Part shown: positions 17,666 to 25,901 of the stretch, one piece after another | Numbering within the stretch: the first letter of the stretch is position 1 | Layout: every line of letters begins with the position of its first letter | Source of the DNA: CALGFH01 sp045807325 | GTDB lineage: Bacteria; Actinomycetota; CALGFH01 | Reading direction: 5' to 3' | Assembly: GCA_045807325.1 (NCBI GenBank) | Contig: JBJMHP010000177.1 | Span: forward strand, 1-41,780 | DNA: 41,780 bases | The notes under the pieces: generated by a model | Told to the model about the DNA's origin: nothing | What the model saw: the letters and a program-made list of their open reading frames with translations, nothing else | Databases searched by the model: none | Translations under genes and position numbers: made by a program

Positions 17666-19477
17666 CTACGGCCTGGCCACGTTGACCAGGCCGGCGCCGT
17701 AGGCGTCGTTGTCGGAGATCCTGGGACCGGTCAGGTGGCAGAAGCCGGTACCGCACGGCAGCCCGGTCAGGTCCCCCGGCGAGGTGTCGGTCGCCGACAG
17801 GGCCCGGGTGTAGTTGGTCGGCGCGTCGTTGGCCAGCCGCTTCAGCCGGGCGATCAGCCTCCCCGGGTGCTTGCGCAGCGACGGGTGGGCGCTGGCCACC
17901 AGGGCCAGCGACCCCGACACCTGCGGGGCGGCCATCGAGGTGCCCTGGATGGTCGAGTAGCACTCGCCCTGGGGGAACCCGGACCCGGCGGTGAAGGTGA
18001 AGCAGGGGACGCCCACCGCCCAGTTCGAGGTTGTGCTGAAGACCTGCCAGGCGTTGGTCAGGTCGTCCAGGGTGTACGGGAACCCGGGGGTGCCGCCGCG
18101 GTCGAAGTTGGACAGGTTGAACTTGCGGGCCCCGCCTGGGCCGGCCAGGTCGATCCGCGGGCCGTAGTTGGAGTAGTAGGCCAGCTGGTTGATCTTCCCC
18201 TGCCCGGCCGCGTGATGGGCGTCGCTGCGTGGCTTGCAGGTGGCATTGAAGTCGGGCGCGACGGGTGGGTCGGCGTTGGGGTCGCCGGGGTCGCCGATGG
18301 TGCCGGGCGGGCAGCTGGCCGAGGACGGGACGACCACCCGGCCGGTGGCCGAGACGTCGACCACACCAGGCACCCCGCCGGGGACCTGGTACTGGCCGAA
18401 GATGTCGTCAAACTCGCCCGGCGGTGGCGCTGGCGTGGCGGTCGGGCCGTGGCTCAGGACGCGCCCGCCAGCGCCGACCCGGACGTGGTCGTTGCCGGCC
18501 GAGGCAACGATGACCGTGCCCTTGCCGCGCGCGTAGACCACGGCGTCCACATACGCCCGGTAGGCCGCGTCCTGGTCCGGGTCGGAGCGGTCGAGGGTGC
18601 CGCCGAAGGAGATGCTGAGCACGTCCAGCCCCAGGTCGGCGGCGGTCAGGAACGCGGCGAGGATGGTCGAGTCGTAGGCCGAGCCGCACCACTGCGAGAT
18701 CTTCAGGGCAACCAAGTTGACCTTGGGCGCGATACCGTTGATGCCGGTGCCGTTCAGGGCGGCGGCGATGCGGCCGCCGATCCAGGAGCCATGCCCGTTC
18801 CAGTCGGTCTTCTCCGGCCCGCCGAACTCGGCGGCCAGGTCGGCGTCGGAGATCCCCCCGAAGAAGGTCTCACAGATTGGCGGGTCCTCCAGCCCGGTGA
18901 AGTCGATCACCCGCTTGACCTTGGAGCGCAGCTCGCGGTGGGTGAAGTCGAGGCCGGTGTCGGCCACCCCGACGGTCACCTTGGGGCTGCCGGCGGTGGT
19001 CTTCCAGCCCTGGGGCAGGCCGATGCGCCGGTAGTCCCAGAGCAGGCCCTTGTAGTCGAAGGCCGGGTCGGGGTTGATCCCGGCCGCGCTGGTGGCCGCG
19101 GGTGCCTTGGCCTTGAGCTGGGTGGCGCCGCGCAGGCCGGGAGCGGACAGGTTGGGCTTGCTCCGCTCGGAGGTGAGCTCCCGCCGCTGGTCCTTGGCGA
19201 CACCGAGGGCCCGCCGGTCGGCGGCCAGGCTGTTGCGCTCGCTGGCCGTGGCGCTGACCACCAGGGTCTTGGCCTGCGGGAGGTCACGCAGCACGCGGGC
19301 GCCCTCCCTGACGGCCTTGGCCCTCAGGGCGCCGTAGTCGGCCGACGACCTGGCCACGACCAGGTAGCGGCCCGACGCCCCCTTGGGGCCCGCGGAGGCC
19401 AACTGCGGCAGCATCGCCGCCAGCACGGCCAGGACGGTCGTGACGACCAGCCCCCGCAGCACGGTTCGAACCTGCAT
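17666..19477 (-). CDS. Secreted subtilisin-like serine protease (S8 family)
   Basis: 603 residues. ATG at 19477 is chosen because AGGAGG lies 8 nt upstream and it begins a proper signal peptide (MQVRTVLRGLVVTTVLAVLA ... ASA, cleavage near residue 29). A pro-domain (about 36-95) resembles the I9 inhibitor fold (YLVVARSSADYGALRAKA). The catalytic triad is visible: Asp173 in VGVADTGLDFTH, His229 in DWNGHGSWIGG and Ser514 in GTSMAAPQVSG, with the oxyanion Asn329 in VASAGND. A large insert of about 150 residues between Asn329 and Ser514 carries several Cys. It is an extracellular protease, probably nutritional. The promoter side holds a 24-bp palindrome at 19524-19547. Confidence 0.93.
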   Translation of the reverse strand: MQVRTVLRGLVVTTVLAVLAAMLPQLASAGPKGASGRYLVVARSSADYGALRAKAVREGARVLRDLPQAKTLVVSATASERNSLAADRRALGVAKDQRRELTSERSKPNLSAPGLRGATQLKAKAPAATSAAGINPDPAFDYKGLLWDYRRIGLPQGWKTTAGSPKVTVGVADTGLDFTHRELRSKVKRVIDFTGLEDPPICETFFGGISDADLAAEFGGPEKTDWNGHGSWIGGRIAAALNGTGINGIAPKVNLVALKISQWCGSAYDSTILAAFLTAADLGLDVLSISFGGTLDRSDPDQDAAYRAYVDAVVYARGKGTVIVASAGNDHVRVGAGGRVLSHGPTATPAPPPGEFDDIFGQYQVPGGVPGVVDVSATGRVVVPSSASCPPGTIGDPGDPNADPPVAPDFNATCKPRSDAHHAAGQGKINQLAYYSNYGPRIDLAGPGGARKFNLSNFDRGGTPGFPYTLDDLTNAWQVFSTTSNWAVGVPCFTFTAGSGFPQGECYSTIQGTSMAAPQVSGSLALVASAHPSLRKHPGRLIARLKRLANDAPTNYTRALSATDTSPGDLTGLPCGTGFCHLTGPRISDNDAYGAGLVNVARP

Positions 19478-19523
19478 TGGCTCTTCCTCCTGCCCCCCGA
19501 CGGCCTGCTCAGTGCCGGAACAC

Positions 19524-19547
19524 ACGGTGATCACCACAAATCACCGT
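19524..19547. promoter_or_regulatory. 24-bp palindrome upstream of the subtilase gene
   Basis: ACGGTGAT-CACCACAA-ATCACCGT has perfect 8-bp arms around an 8-base spacer, 47 bp upstream of the subtilase start. It is a good candidate operator for a dimeric repressor or activator of the protease. It differs in half-site order and spacing from the TCACCC-N5-GGGTGA sites found elsewhere in the window. Confidence 0.5.
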
Positions 19548-19689
19548 CGGCCGCAGAAGCATCCACGACTTGGGCAGAGCACGCCAATCGGGAGCGTGAC
19601 GTATCCCGTCTACGAAGGTCGCAAGGGCAGGGAGCCTCCAGGGGAGCCTGGCCGGGGCTCAGAGGCGGCTTGCGCCGCGCCGGGGACGG

Positions 19690-19965
19690 TCAGCGGCGCA
19701 GGACGCGGTCCATCACCTCGAGCAGCTCATCGACCTTGTCCTCGCCGCCGCCCGACCGGATCTCCTCGCGGACGCAGCCGCGGATGTGGCCGTCGAGCAG
19801 CCCGAGCGACACCTTGTCGAGGGCGGCCTGGATGGCCGCCACCTGGGTGACCACGTCGACGCAGTACTTGTCCTCGTCGATCATGCGGGCCACGCCCCGG
19901 ACCTGGCCCTCGATGCGGCGCAAGCGGGTCTGGAGCTGCTGCTTCTGCATGGTGTAGCCGGGCAC
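19690..19965 (-). CDS. csoR: CsoR-family copper-sensing repressor
   Basis: 91 residues from GTG at 19965, with GAGGAGG 4 nt upstream. The all-helical CsoR/RcnR fold is recognised by LQTRLRRIEGQVRGVARMIDE. The copper ligands are in place: Cys35 (DKYCVDVV), His60 and Cys64 (LLDGHIRGCV), the C-H-C set of true CsoR. In the family, apo-CsoR binds a GC-rich palindrome and Cu(I) releases it. It is divergent from copA, and a perfect palindrome lies between them at 20007-20022, so it very probably represses copA-copZ. A small GC hairpin (about 19665-19678) follows the stop and may end its transcript. Confidence 0.92.
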   Translation of the reverse strand: MPGYTMQKQQLQTRLRRIEGQVRGVARMIDEDKYCVDVVTQVAAIQAALDKVSLGLLDGHIRGCVREEIRSGGGEDKVDELLEVMDRVLRR

Positions 19966-20006
19966 GGCACCTCCTCTGCTCTGCATGCCCCACCCGGGTA
20001 TCGTAT

Positions 20007-20022
20007 CCCAGGGTACCCTGGG
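20007..20022. promoter_or_regulatory. Probable CsoR operator
   Basis: CCCAGGGTACCCTGGG is a perfect 16-bp palindrome, flanked on both sides by GTAT/GGTAT repeats (wider span 19996-20029). It lies 42 bp before csoR and 33 bp before copA. CsoR operators are GC-rich palindromes of similar form (TACCC...GGGTA types), and the GGTACC core fits. Binding here would block the copA promoter. Confidence 0.75.
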
Positions 20023-20054
20023 TGGGTATCTGGAGGTGCCGAAGGGAGGTGGCG

Positions 20055-22394
20055 GTGGCGGCGACGGCGCCCGAGCGCCCGGGGACGACCAGGGTCGACC
20101 TGCCCATCGAGGGCATGACCTGCGGCGCCTGCGCGGCCCGGATCGAGCGGGGGCTCAGCCGGCTCGACGGGGTCGCCACGGCCAGCGTCAACCTGGCCGC
20201 CGAGCGGGCCACGGTGGTGTACGACCCGGCGGTCACCGGCCCTCCGGCCTTCGCCGGCAAGGTGGCCGCCCTCGGCTACGCCGTCGGCCGCGGCCCGGCC
20301 GACACCGACCCCGACGACGAGCTGCGCGGCCGGCTGGTGGCCGCGGCCGCCCTCACCCTGCCCGTCCTGGCCCTGGCCATGGTGCCGGCCCTGCAGTACC
20401 CGGGGTGGCAGTGGCTGGCCGCGGTCCTGGCCACCCCGGTGGTGCTGTGGGCCGGGGCCGGCTTCCACCGGGCCGCCCTGGCCGCCCTGGCCCACCGGAC
20501 GGCGACCATGGACACCCTGGTGTCGCTGGGGACCCTGGCCGCCTGGGGCTGGTCGGTGGCGGCGCTGCTGTTCGCCGGCGCCGGCGACCCGACCGGGATG
20601 GGCGCTGGCGCCCACGTGTACTTCGAGGTGGCGGCCATCATCGTCGTCCTGGTCCTGTTCGGCCGCTGGCTCGAGCAGCGGGCCCGCAGCCGCTCCGGGC
20701 AGGCCCTGCGGCGGCTCCTGGAGCTGGGGGCAGGCACGGCCATGGTGCTGCGCAACGGGACCGAGGTGCCGGTGCCGGTCGAGGCGGTGGCCGTCGGCGA
20801 CCGGTTCGTGGTCCGGCCCGGCCAGAAGCTGGCCACCGACGGGGTGGTCACCGACGGCCGGTCCTCGGTCGACCGGTCGCTGCTGACCGGCGAGTCGGTC
20901 CCGGTCGAGGTCGGCCCGGGCGACGAGGTCGTCGGGGCCACCGTCAACCTGGAGGGCCGGCTGGTGGTGCGGGCGACCCGGGTCGGGGCCGACACCACCC
21001 TGGCCCAGATTGTCCGCCTGGTCGAGGCCGCCCAGGGCTCCAAGGCCCCGGTGCAGCGGCTGGCCGACCGGGTCGCCGGGGTGTTCGTGCCGGTGGTGCT
21101 GGCGGTGGCCGCCGCCACCTTGGTGGGCTGGCTGGTCACCGCCCACCCGGCCGCCGAGGCGGTCAGCGCGGCCGTGGCCGTGCTCATCGTGGCCTGCCCA
21201 TGCGCCCTGGGGCTGGCCACCCCGACCGCGGTCATGGTCGGGACCGGCCGGGGCGCCCAGCTCGGCATCGTGATCCGCGACGCCGCGGTGCTGGAGCAGG
21301 CCGGCCGGGTGACCACCGCCCTGCTCGACAAGACGGGCACAGTGACCGAGGGCCGCATGGCCCTGGTCGAGGTGGTCGCCGCCGCCGGCGTCGACCCCGA
21401 GGAGCTGCTGGTGCTGGTGGCCGGCCTGGAGGACGCCTCCGAGCACCCGGTGGCCAGGGCGGTGGCCGACGGCGCCCGGGAGCGCGGCCTGGCCCTCTCC
21501 CCCGTCGAGGCGTTCACCAACCTGCCCGGCCAGGGGGTCGCCGGCCGGGTCGGCGGCCACGAGCTGCTGGTCGGCGGGGCCGGGCTGCTGGCCGGGCGCG
21601 GCTGGAGCGTCCCCGCCGAGCTCGCGGTCGCGGTCGACACCGCCAGGGCGGCCGGCCGCACCGCCGTCCTGGCCGGCTGGGACGGTCAGGCCAGGGGCAT
21701 GCTGGCCGTCGCCGACGAGGTCAAGCCGGCCAGCGTGGCCGCGGTGGCCCGGCTGCGGGCCCTCGGGCTGGAGACGGTCCTGCTCACCGGGGACCACCAG
21801 GCGACCGCCCGGTCGGTGGCCGACCGGCTCGGGGTGGACGGGGTCGCGGCCGAGCTGCTGCCCGGCGACAAGGTGGCCGAGGTCCGCCGCCGCCAGCAGG
21901 CCGGCCAGGTGGTGGCCATGGTCGGCGACGGCGTCAACGACGCCCCGGCCCTGGCCCAGGCCGACGTCGGCGTGGCCATCGGCACCGGCGCCGACGTGGC
22001 CCTGGAGGCCAGCGACCTGACCCTGGTCGACGGCGACCCGGGCGGCGTGGCCGACGCCATCGCCCTGTCCCGCGAGACCTATGCCACCGTCAAGCAGAAC
22101 CTGTTCTGGGCCTTCGCCTACAACGTGGCCGCCATCCCGCTGGCCGCCGCCGGCCGCCTCCAGCCGATGGTCGCCGCGGCCGCCATGAGCCTGTCCAGTG
22201 TCTTCGTGGTCGGCTGCTCCCTGCAGCTGCGGACCTTCTCCCCGGCCCGTCCCCTGGCCACCCGGGCGCGCCGCCTGGCCCTGGCCGGGGTCGGCGTCCT
22301 CGCTCTGGCCGCCGCCCTGCTGCTGTCACCACGGCTGGACCAGCCGACCCCCACCCCGTCCCCCTCCCCCGCCGTCACCGTGGAGCGCCCATGA
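20055..22394 (+). CDS. copA: Copper-exporting P1B-type ATPase CopA
   Basis: About 779 residues from GTG at 20055 (GGGAGG 5 nt upstream). One N-terminal heavy-metal-associated domain has the GMTCGACAARIE motif (Cys23, Cys26). P-type ATPase motifs follow in order: LLTGESVP (actuator), the transmembrane metal site VACPCALGLATPT, the phosphorylation loop DKTGTVTEG, the His-Pro motif SEHPVARAV and GDGVNDAPALAQADVGVAIG. The final membrane helices carry YNVAAIPLAA and the MSLSSVFVV block of copper exporters. It pumps Cu(I) out of the cell. The stop overlaps the copZ-like gene by 4 bp (ATGA). It is probably repressed by the divergent CsoR. Confidence 0.96.
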   Translation: MAATAPERPGTTRVDLPIEGMTCGACAARIERGLSRLDGVATASVNLAAERATVVYDPAVTGPPAFAGKVAALGYAVGRGPADTDPDDELRGRLVAAAALTLPVLALAMVPALQYPGWQWLAAVLATPVVLWAGAGFHRAALAALAHRTATMDTLVSLGTLAAWGWSVAALLFAGAGDPTGMGAGAHVYFEVAAIIVVLVLFGRWLEQRARSRSGQALRRLLELGAGTAMVLRNGTEVPVPVEAVAVGDRFVVRPGQKLATDGVVTDGRSSVDRSLLTGESVPVEVGPGDEVVGATVNLEGRLVVRATRVGADTTLAQIVRLVEAAQGSKAPVQRLADRVAGVFVPVVLAVAAATLVGWLVTAHPAAEAVSAAVAVLIVACPCALGLATPTAVMVGTGRGAQLGIVIRDAAVLEQAGRVTTALLDKTGTVTEGRMALVEVVAAAGVDPEELLVLVAGLEDASEHPVARAVADGARERGLALSPVEAFTNLPGQGVAGRVGGHELLVGGAGLLAGRGWSVPAELAVAVDTARAAGRTAVLAGWDGQARGMLAVADEVKPASVAAVARLRALGLETVLLTGDHQATARSVADRLGVDGVAAELLPGDKVAEVRRRQQAGQVVAMVGDGVNDAPALAQADVGVAIGTGADVALEASDLTLVDGDPGGVADAIALSRETYATVKQNLFWAFAYNVAAIPLAAAGRLQPMVAAAAMSLSSVFVVGCSLQLRTFSPARPLATRARRLALAGVGVLALAAALLLSPRLDQPTPTPSPSPAVTVERP

Positions 22395-22600
22395 CCACCG
22401 AGACCCTCTCGGTCCCCGACATCTCCTGCGACCACTGCCAGCGGACCATCGAGTCCGCCCTCGGTCGCCTCCCCGGCGTCCGCACCGCGGCCGTCGACGT
22501 GGCCGCCAGGACCGTCCAGCTCACCTACGACGAGGCCACCGTCGACCCGGCCACCATCCGCCACACCCTGGCCGAGGAGGGTTACGAGGTCGCGGGGTAG
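22391..22600 (+). CDS. CopZ-like copper chaperone
   Basis: 69 residues; its ATG overlaps the copA stop (ATGA), so translation is coupled. It is a single heavy-metal-associated domain starting MTTETLSVPDISCDHCQRTI, with the metal-binding pair Cys13-x-x-Cys16, and the conserved ending TLAEEGYEV. Such proteins carry Cu(I) to the CopA pump. The variant CDHC instead of MTCxxC (Ser before the first Cys, His between) is common in chaperones of this family. Confidence 0.9.
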   Translation: MTTETLSVPDISCDHCQRTIESALGRLPGVRTAAVDVAARTVQLTYDEATVDPATIRHTLAEEGYEVAG

Positions 22601-22847
22601 CCGGCCGCGCCCGTCCGGTTGGCCGCGGGTCGGGTGGGGGGTGCCGCGCGCCCACGGGTGGGTGCGGGCGGCAGGGACAGGCCGCCGGGTGGCGAGGAGC
22701 GGGTGCGCTTCCCCAGTCGGTGGGGTGGCTCATCCGAGGTGGCCGTCGAGGTCACCTTCCTCGGCTGGGAGGCGGGCCGGCTCCGGCATCCTGCCGACAG
22801 CGGCCCGAGCCGGCTACTGTAGGGGTCCGACACCCAGGGAGGTCGCC

Positions 22848-23876
22848 ATGACTGCAGAGGAGCTTGCCGCGACCGCGAAGGCGCTGGTCGCCCCGGGCAA
22901 GGGCATCCTGGCCGCCGACGAGAGCAGCGGCACCATCGCCAAGCGCTTCGAGTCGATCCAGGTCGAGAGCACCACCGAGCGGCGGCGGGCCTACCGGGAG
23001 CTGCTGTTCACCACCGAGGGGGCGGCCAACTACATCAGCGGCGTCATCTGCTACGACGAGACGCTGCGCCAGCGCGCCGCCGACGGCACCCCGCTGGCCG
23101 AGGTCCTGTCCGGCCAGGGGATCATCCCCGGCATCAAGGTCGACAAGGGTACCACCGCCCTGGCCGGCTTTGTGGGCGAGAAGGTCACCGAGGGCCTGGA
23201 CGGCCTGGCCGGCCGGCTGGCCGCCTACCGCGACCTGGGAGCACGGTTCACCAAGTGGCGGGCGGTCATCACCATCGGCGAGGGCATCCCCACCTTCGGC
23301 TGCATCGCCGCCAACGCCGAGGCCCTGGCCCGCTACGCCGCCAGCTCCCAGGAGGCCGGGCTGGTCCCGATCGTCGAGCCCGAGGTGCTGATGGACGGCG
23401 ACCACGCCATCGAGCGCTGCGATGTGGCGACCCGGGAGACCCTGGCCGAGACCTTCGCCGCCCTGCGCCGCCACCGGGTCCGCTTCGACGGCATGCTGCT
23501 CAAGCCGAACATGGTCCTGGCCGGCAGCGACAGCCCGACCCAGGCCACCGTCGAGCAGGTCGCCGAGGCGACCGTGGCCGCCCTGGGCGACTGCGTGCCG
23601 GCCTCGGTGCCGGGCATCGTGTTCCTCTCCGGCGGCCAGAGTGACGAGGCGGCCACCGCCCACCTGAATGCCATGAACCGGATCGGCGGCGTGCCCTGGC
23701 AGCTGAGCTTCTCCTACGGCCGGGCCCTCCAGGCCCCGGCCCTCAAGGCCTGGAAGGGCGAGGCGGCCAACGTCCCGGCGGCCCAGCAGGCCTACCACCA
23801 CCGGGCCCGGCTGAACGGGGCCGCCCGCTCGGGCGACTACACCGAGGCCATGGAGAAGGAGCCCACCGACGCCTGA
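22848..23876 (+). CDS. Class I fructose-bisphosphate aldolase
   Basis: 342 residues from ATG at 22848, preceded by GGGAGG with a 5-nt gap; the open frame further upstream (from 22641) is not coding. Blocks of the Schiff-base aldolases are clear: GKGILAADESSGTIAKRF, GIIPGIKVDKG, the active-site MLLKPNMVLAG with the lysine that binds substrate, VPGIVFLSGGQSDEAAT and the C-terminal LSFSYGRALQ. It cleaves fructose-1,6-bisphosphate in glycolysis and works in reverse in gluconeogenesis. Class I enzymes of this animal-like type are less usual in bacteria than class II. The 247 bp upstream is intergenic, with a possible -10 (TACTGT near 22815). A PAP2 gene follows after 7 bp. Confidence 0.95.
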   Translation: MTAEELAATAKALVAPGKGILAADESSGTIAKRFESIQVESTTERRRAYRELLFTTEGAANYISGVICYDETLRQRAADGTPLAEVLSGQGIIPGIKVDKGTTALAGFVGEKVTEGLDGLAGRLAAYRDLGARFTKWRAVITIGEGIPTFGCIAANAEALARYAASSQEAGLVPIVEPEVLMDGDHAIERCDVATRETLAETFAALRRHRVRFDGMLLKPNMVLAGSDSPTQATVEQVAEATVAALGDCVPASVPGIVFLSGGQSDEAATAHLNAMNRIGGVPWQLSFSYGRALQAPALKAWKGEAANVPAAQQAYHHRARLNGAARSGDYTEAMEKEPTDA

Positions 23877-23883
23877 GCAGCCG

Positions 23884-24528
23884 GTGACGGCCCCCGGCTC
23901 CCAGGAGACCGTCGCCGACGCCCTGGCCCGGCGGGTCCCGACCCCCCAGGCTCCCTCGGCCCACCGGCTGGTCGAGGCGCTGCGGGACCTGGGCGCGGTC
24001 GACCGGGCGGTGTACGAGGCGGTGGCCCGGACCCCGACCGCGACTCTGGACGGCCCGGTGCGCCAGCTCTCGGGCGCGGCCGACAAGTCCCGCCTGTGGC
24101 TCGGCATCGCCGCCGCGGTCGCCCTGGTCGGGGGCGACCGCGGCCGGCGGGCGGCGCTGGAGGGCGTGGTCGCCATCGCCGTCACCTCGGCCACGGTCAA
24201 CCTGGGGGTCAAGCCGGTCGCCCGCCGCCGCCGTCCCGACCGGGCCCAGCCGGCCCGGTTCGAGGACCGCCACGTCCCCATGCCCCGCTCGGCGTCGTTC
24301 CCCTCCGGCCACGCCGCCTCGGCGTTCGCCTTCGCCTACGCCGTCGGCCGCCACCTGCCGGCCCTGGCCGTGCCGATCCGCCTGTTGGCCACCGCTGTCG
24401 CCTACTCCCGGATCCACACCGGCGTCCACTACCCGGGCGACGTGGTGATCGGCTCGGTCACCGGGGCCGGCACGGCGGCCATGGTCGCGGCCGTGGCCGA
24501 CCGCGCCGCCCGCCGCCGCACGACCTAG
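23884..24528 (+). CDS. PAP2-family membrane phosphatase
   Basis: 214 residues, GTG start 7 bp after the aldolase stop. The three phosphatase motifs are present: KPVARRRRPDR, SFPSGHAASAFAFA and SRIHTGVHYPGDVVIG, containing the catalytic His residues. Several hydrophobic stretches (about residues 72-110 and 135-200) make it an integral membrane enzyme. PAP2 proteins dephosphorylate lipid phosphates such as phosphatidic acid or undecaprenyl pyrophosphate; the substrate here is unknown. Its TAG stop lies in a CTAG that is also the stop of the convergent LURP-one-related gene. Confidence 0.9.
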   Translation: MTAPGSQETVADALARRVPTPQAPSAHRLVEALRDLGAVDRAVYEAVARTPTATLDGPVRQLSGAADKSRLWLGIAAAVALVGGDRGRRAALEGVVAIAVTSATVNLGVKPVARRRRPDRAQPARFEDRHVPMPRSASFPSGHAASAFAFAYAVGRHLPALAVPIRLLATAVAYSRIHTGVHYPGDVVIGSVTGAGTAAMVAAVADRAARRRTT

Positions 24529-25061
24529 CGGTCGTGCTCGGTGAGGTGGTCGATGCAGACGGTGACGGCCAGGACGAGGGCGTCGTTCTGGCCGGGGACG
24601 ATGGCCACCCCGTAGGTGTCGCGGACCCGGAACCAGCGCTTGGAGATGTTGGCCACCGGGATGCCGTCGCGGGTGATCTGGTACTCGTGGTCGAGGATGC
24701 TGCCTTCCACGTCCAGCCGGCCGCCGTCCTCCAGCTCGACCGTGAACCGGTCCCGCAGGGGTGTGATCAGCGCCTTCTTGACCGTGGCCACCTTGTCGCC
24801 GTCGCGCTCGATGGCCATGGTGTCGCGGGCCCGCAGCAGCCGCTTCTGGAGCCTGAGCAGCTCCCTGCCCTCCCTGTCCTTGATGACAACGGTGTCGCGC
24901 ACCCGCAGCACCTTGTCGTCGACCAGGAAGATGCGCTCGCCGCGCTCGTTCTCGATCCAGAAGTCGTCGCCGAAGGTGAGCATCTTCTCCCGCAGCAGGT
25001 AGCGGGTGCCGGCCGGCGCCCCCTCGGCGGCCTCGGCCCGTCGTGCTCGTCGCCTGAACAT
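24525..25061 (-). CDS. LURP-one-related (LOR, tubby-like) protein
   Basis: 178 residues from ATG at 25061, with GGAGGG 5 nt upstream. The protein is a run of short beta strands typical of the LOR/DUF567 barrel: RYLLREKMLTFGDDFWIENE, GERIFLVDDKVLRVRDT, a basic stretch, and a conserved Asp-Gly end (ITRDGIPVANISKRWF). The family is related to tubby and phospholipid scramblases and is thought to bind membrane lipids; bacterial roles are poorly known. It shares its stop CTAG with the PAP2 gene. The upstream region, shared with the ZIP transporter, holds a TCACCC-N5-GGGTGA palindrome 54 bp before its start. Confidence 0.85.
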   Translation of the reverse strand: MFRRRARRAEAAEGAPAGTRYLLREKMLTFGDDFWIENERGERIFLVDDKVLRVRDTVVIKDREGRELLRLQKRLLRARDTMAIERDGDKVATVKKALITPLRDRFTVELEDGGRLDVEGSILDHEYQITRDGIPVANISKRWFRVRDTYGVAIVPGQNDALVLAVTVCIDHLTEHDR

Positions 25062-25114
25062 CGGTGCCCTCCGTGGTCGGCGTCCACCGTCCCCCCGGGC
25101 CGGCTGCGGGCACA

Positions 25115-25131
25115 TCACCCGCTTGGGGTGA
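25115..25131. promoter_or_regulatory. 17-bp palindrome TCACCC-N5-GGGTGA (site 1)
   Basis: TCACCC-GCTTG-GGGTGA lies between the divergent LOR and ZIP genes, 40 bp before the ZIP start and 54 bp before the LOR start. It is one of at least six near-identical palindromes in the window. A second weaker pair (TCATCCC ... GGGATGA) surrounds the likely -10 region at about 25135-25163. Confidence 0.65.
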
Positions 25132-25170
25132 ATCATCCCGTCGAGTAGCATAACTGTGGGATGACGCTCC

Positions 25171-25893
25171 GTGGCTGAGGCTTTCGGATGGGGAGCGCTC
25201 GGGTCGGCGGCCCTGCTGGCCGGCGCCCTCATCGCGTATCAGCTGAACCCCAGCCGAGGGTTCATCGCGGTGGTCATGGCCCTTGGCACCGGCCTGCTCA
25301 TCGGCTCGGTGTCCTTCGAGCTCGTCGACGACGCCCTCCAGCACCAGGCCGTCGCCTGGGTGGCCCTGATGGTGCTGTTCGGGGCGGCCGTGTTCAGCGT
25401 CGGCGACTGGCGGCTGAGTGCGCGTGGGGGCGGCGACCGCAAGGACCCGACCGGCGCCCAGAGCGAGGGGGCGCCGCTGGCGATCGTGCTCGGCTCGGTC
25501 CTGGACGGCATCCCCGAGTCGTTCGTGCTCGGCCTCACCGTCCTCCAGGGCGGGGTGAGCCTGTCCCTGCTCGTGGCGATCGCCCTGTCGAACCTTCCCG
25601 AGGGCATGTCGTCCTCGAGCGGCCTCAAGGCGGCCGGCTGGCCGAGGGGCCGGGTGCTGGCCATGTGGTCGGTGGTGGTGCTGGTCTCGGCGCTGGCCGC
25701 GGCCGCCGGCTTCGCGCTGCTGGACCCGGCCAGCGGCTGGACCGGGGCGCTGGTGCAGGCCTTCGCGGCCGGTGCGCTGCTGGCCATGCTGGCCAACTCG
25801 CTGCTGCCCCAGGCCTACGCCGTCGAGGGCGTGGTCACGGGCCCCCTGGTGGTGGTCGGGTTCGCGGTCTCGCTGGCCATGTCGGCGGTCTGA
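25171..25893 (+). CDS. ZIP-family metal transporter
   Basis: 240 residues, GTG start. Six to eight hydrophobic segments are visible, with a charged cytoplasmic loop (about 82-100, RLSARGGGDRKDPTGAQSEG). The ZIP metal-site helices are LDGIPESFVLGLTV (112-124) and ALSNLPEGMSSSSG (138-151). The first lacks the usual His (HxxPE replaced by DGIPES), so metal preference may differ from classical zinc importers. ZIP proteins move Zn, Fe or Mn into the cytoplasm. A TCACCC-N5-GGGTGA palindrome sits 40 bp upstream, a likely control site. The BrkB-like gene follows after 8 bp. Confidence 0.85.
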   Translation: MAEAFGWGALGSAALLAGALIAYQLNPSRGFIAVVMALGTGLLIGSVSFELVDDALQHQAVAWVALMVLFGAAVFSVGDWRLSARGGGDRKDPTGAQSEGAPLAIVLGSVLDGIPESFVLGLTVLQGGVSLSLLVAIALSNLPEGMSSSSGLKAAGWPRGRVLAMWSVVVLVSALAAAAGFALLDPASGWTGALVQAFAAGALLAMLANSLLPQAYAVEGVVTGPLVVVGFAVSLAMSAV

Positions 25894-25901
25894 GCCCGGC
25901 C

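Noticed and set aside
22641..22847. Upstream extension of the aldolase frame
   Set aside because: It has no family homology, and the ATG at 22848 has an ideal ribosome binding site and the usual N-terminus.
22601..22847. Possible riboswitch or small RNA before the aldolase gene
   Set aside because: The region is very GC-rich and easily folded on paper, but I found no conserved riboswitch core.
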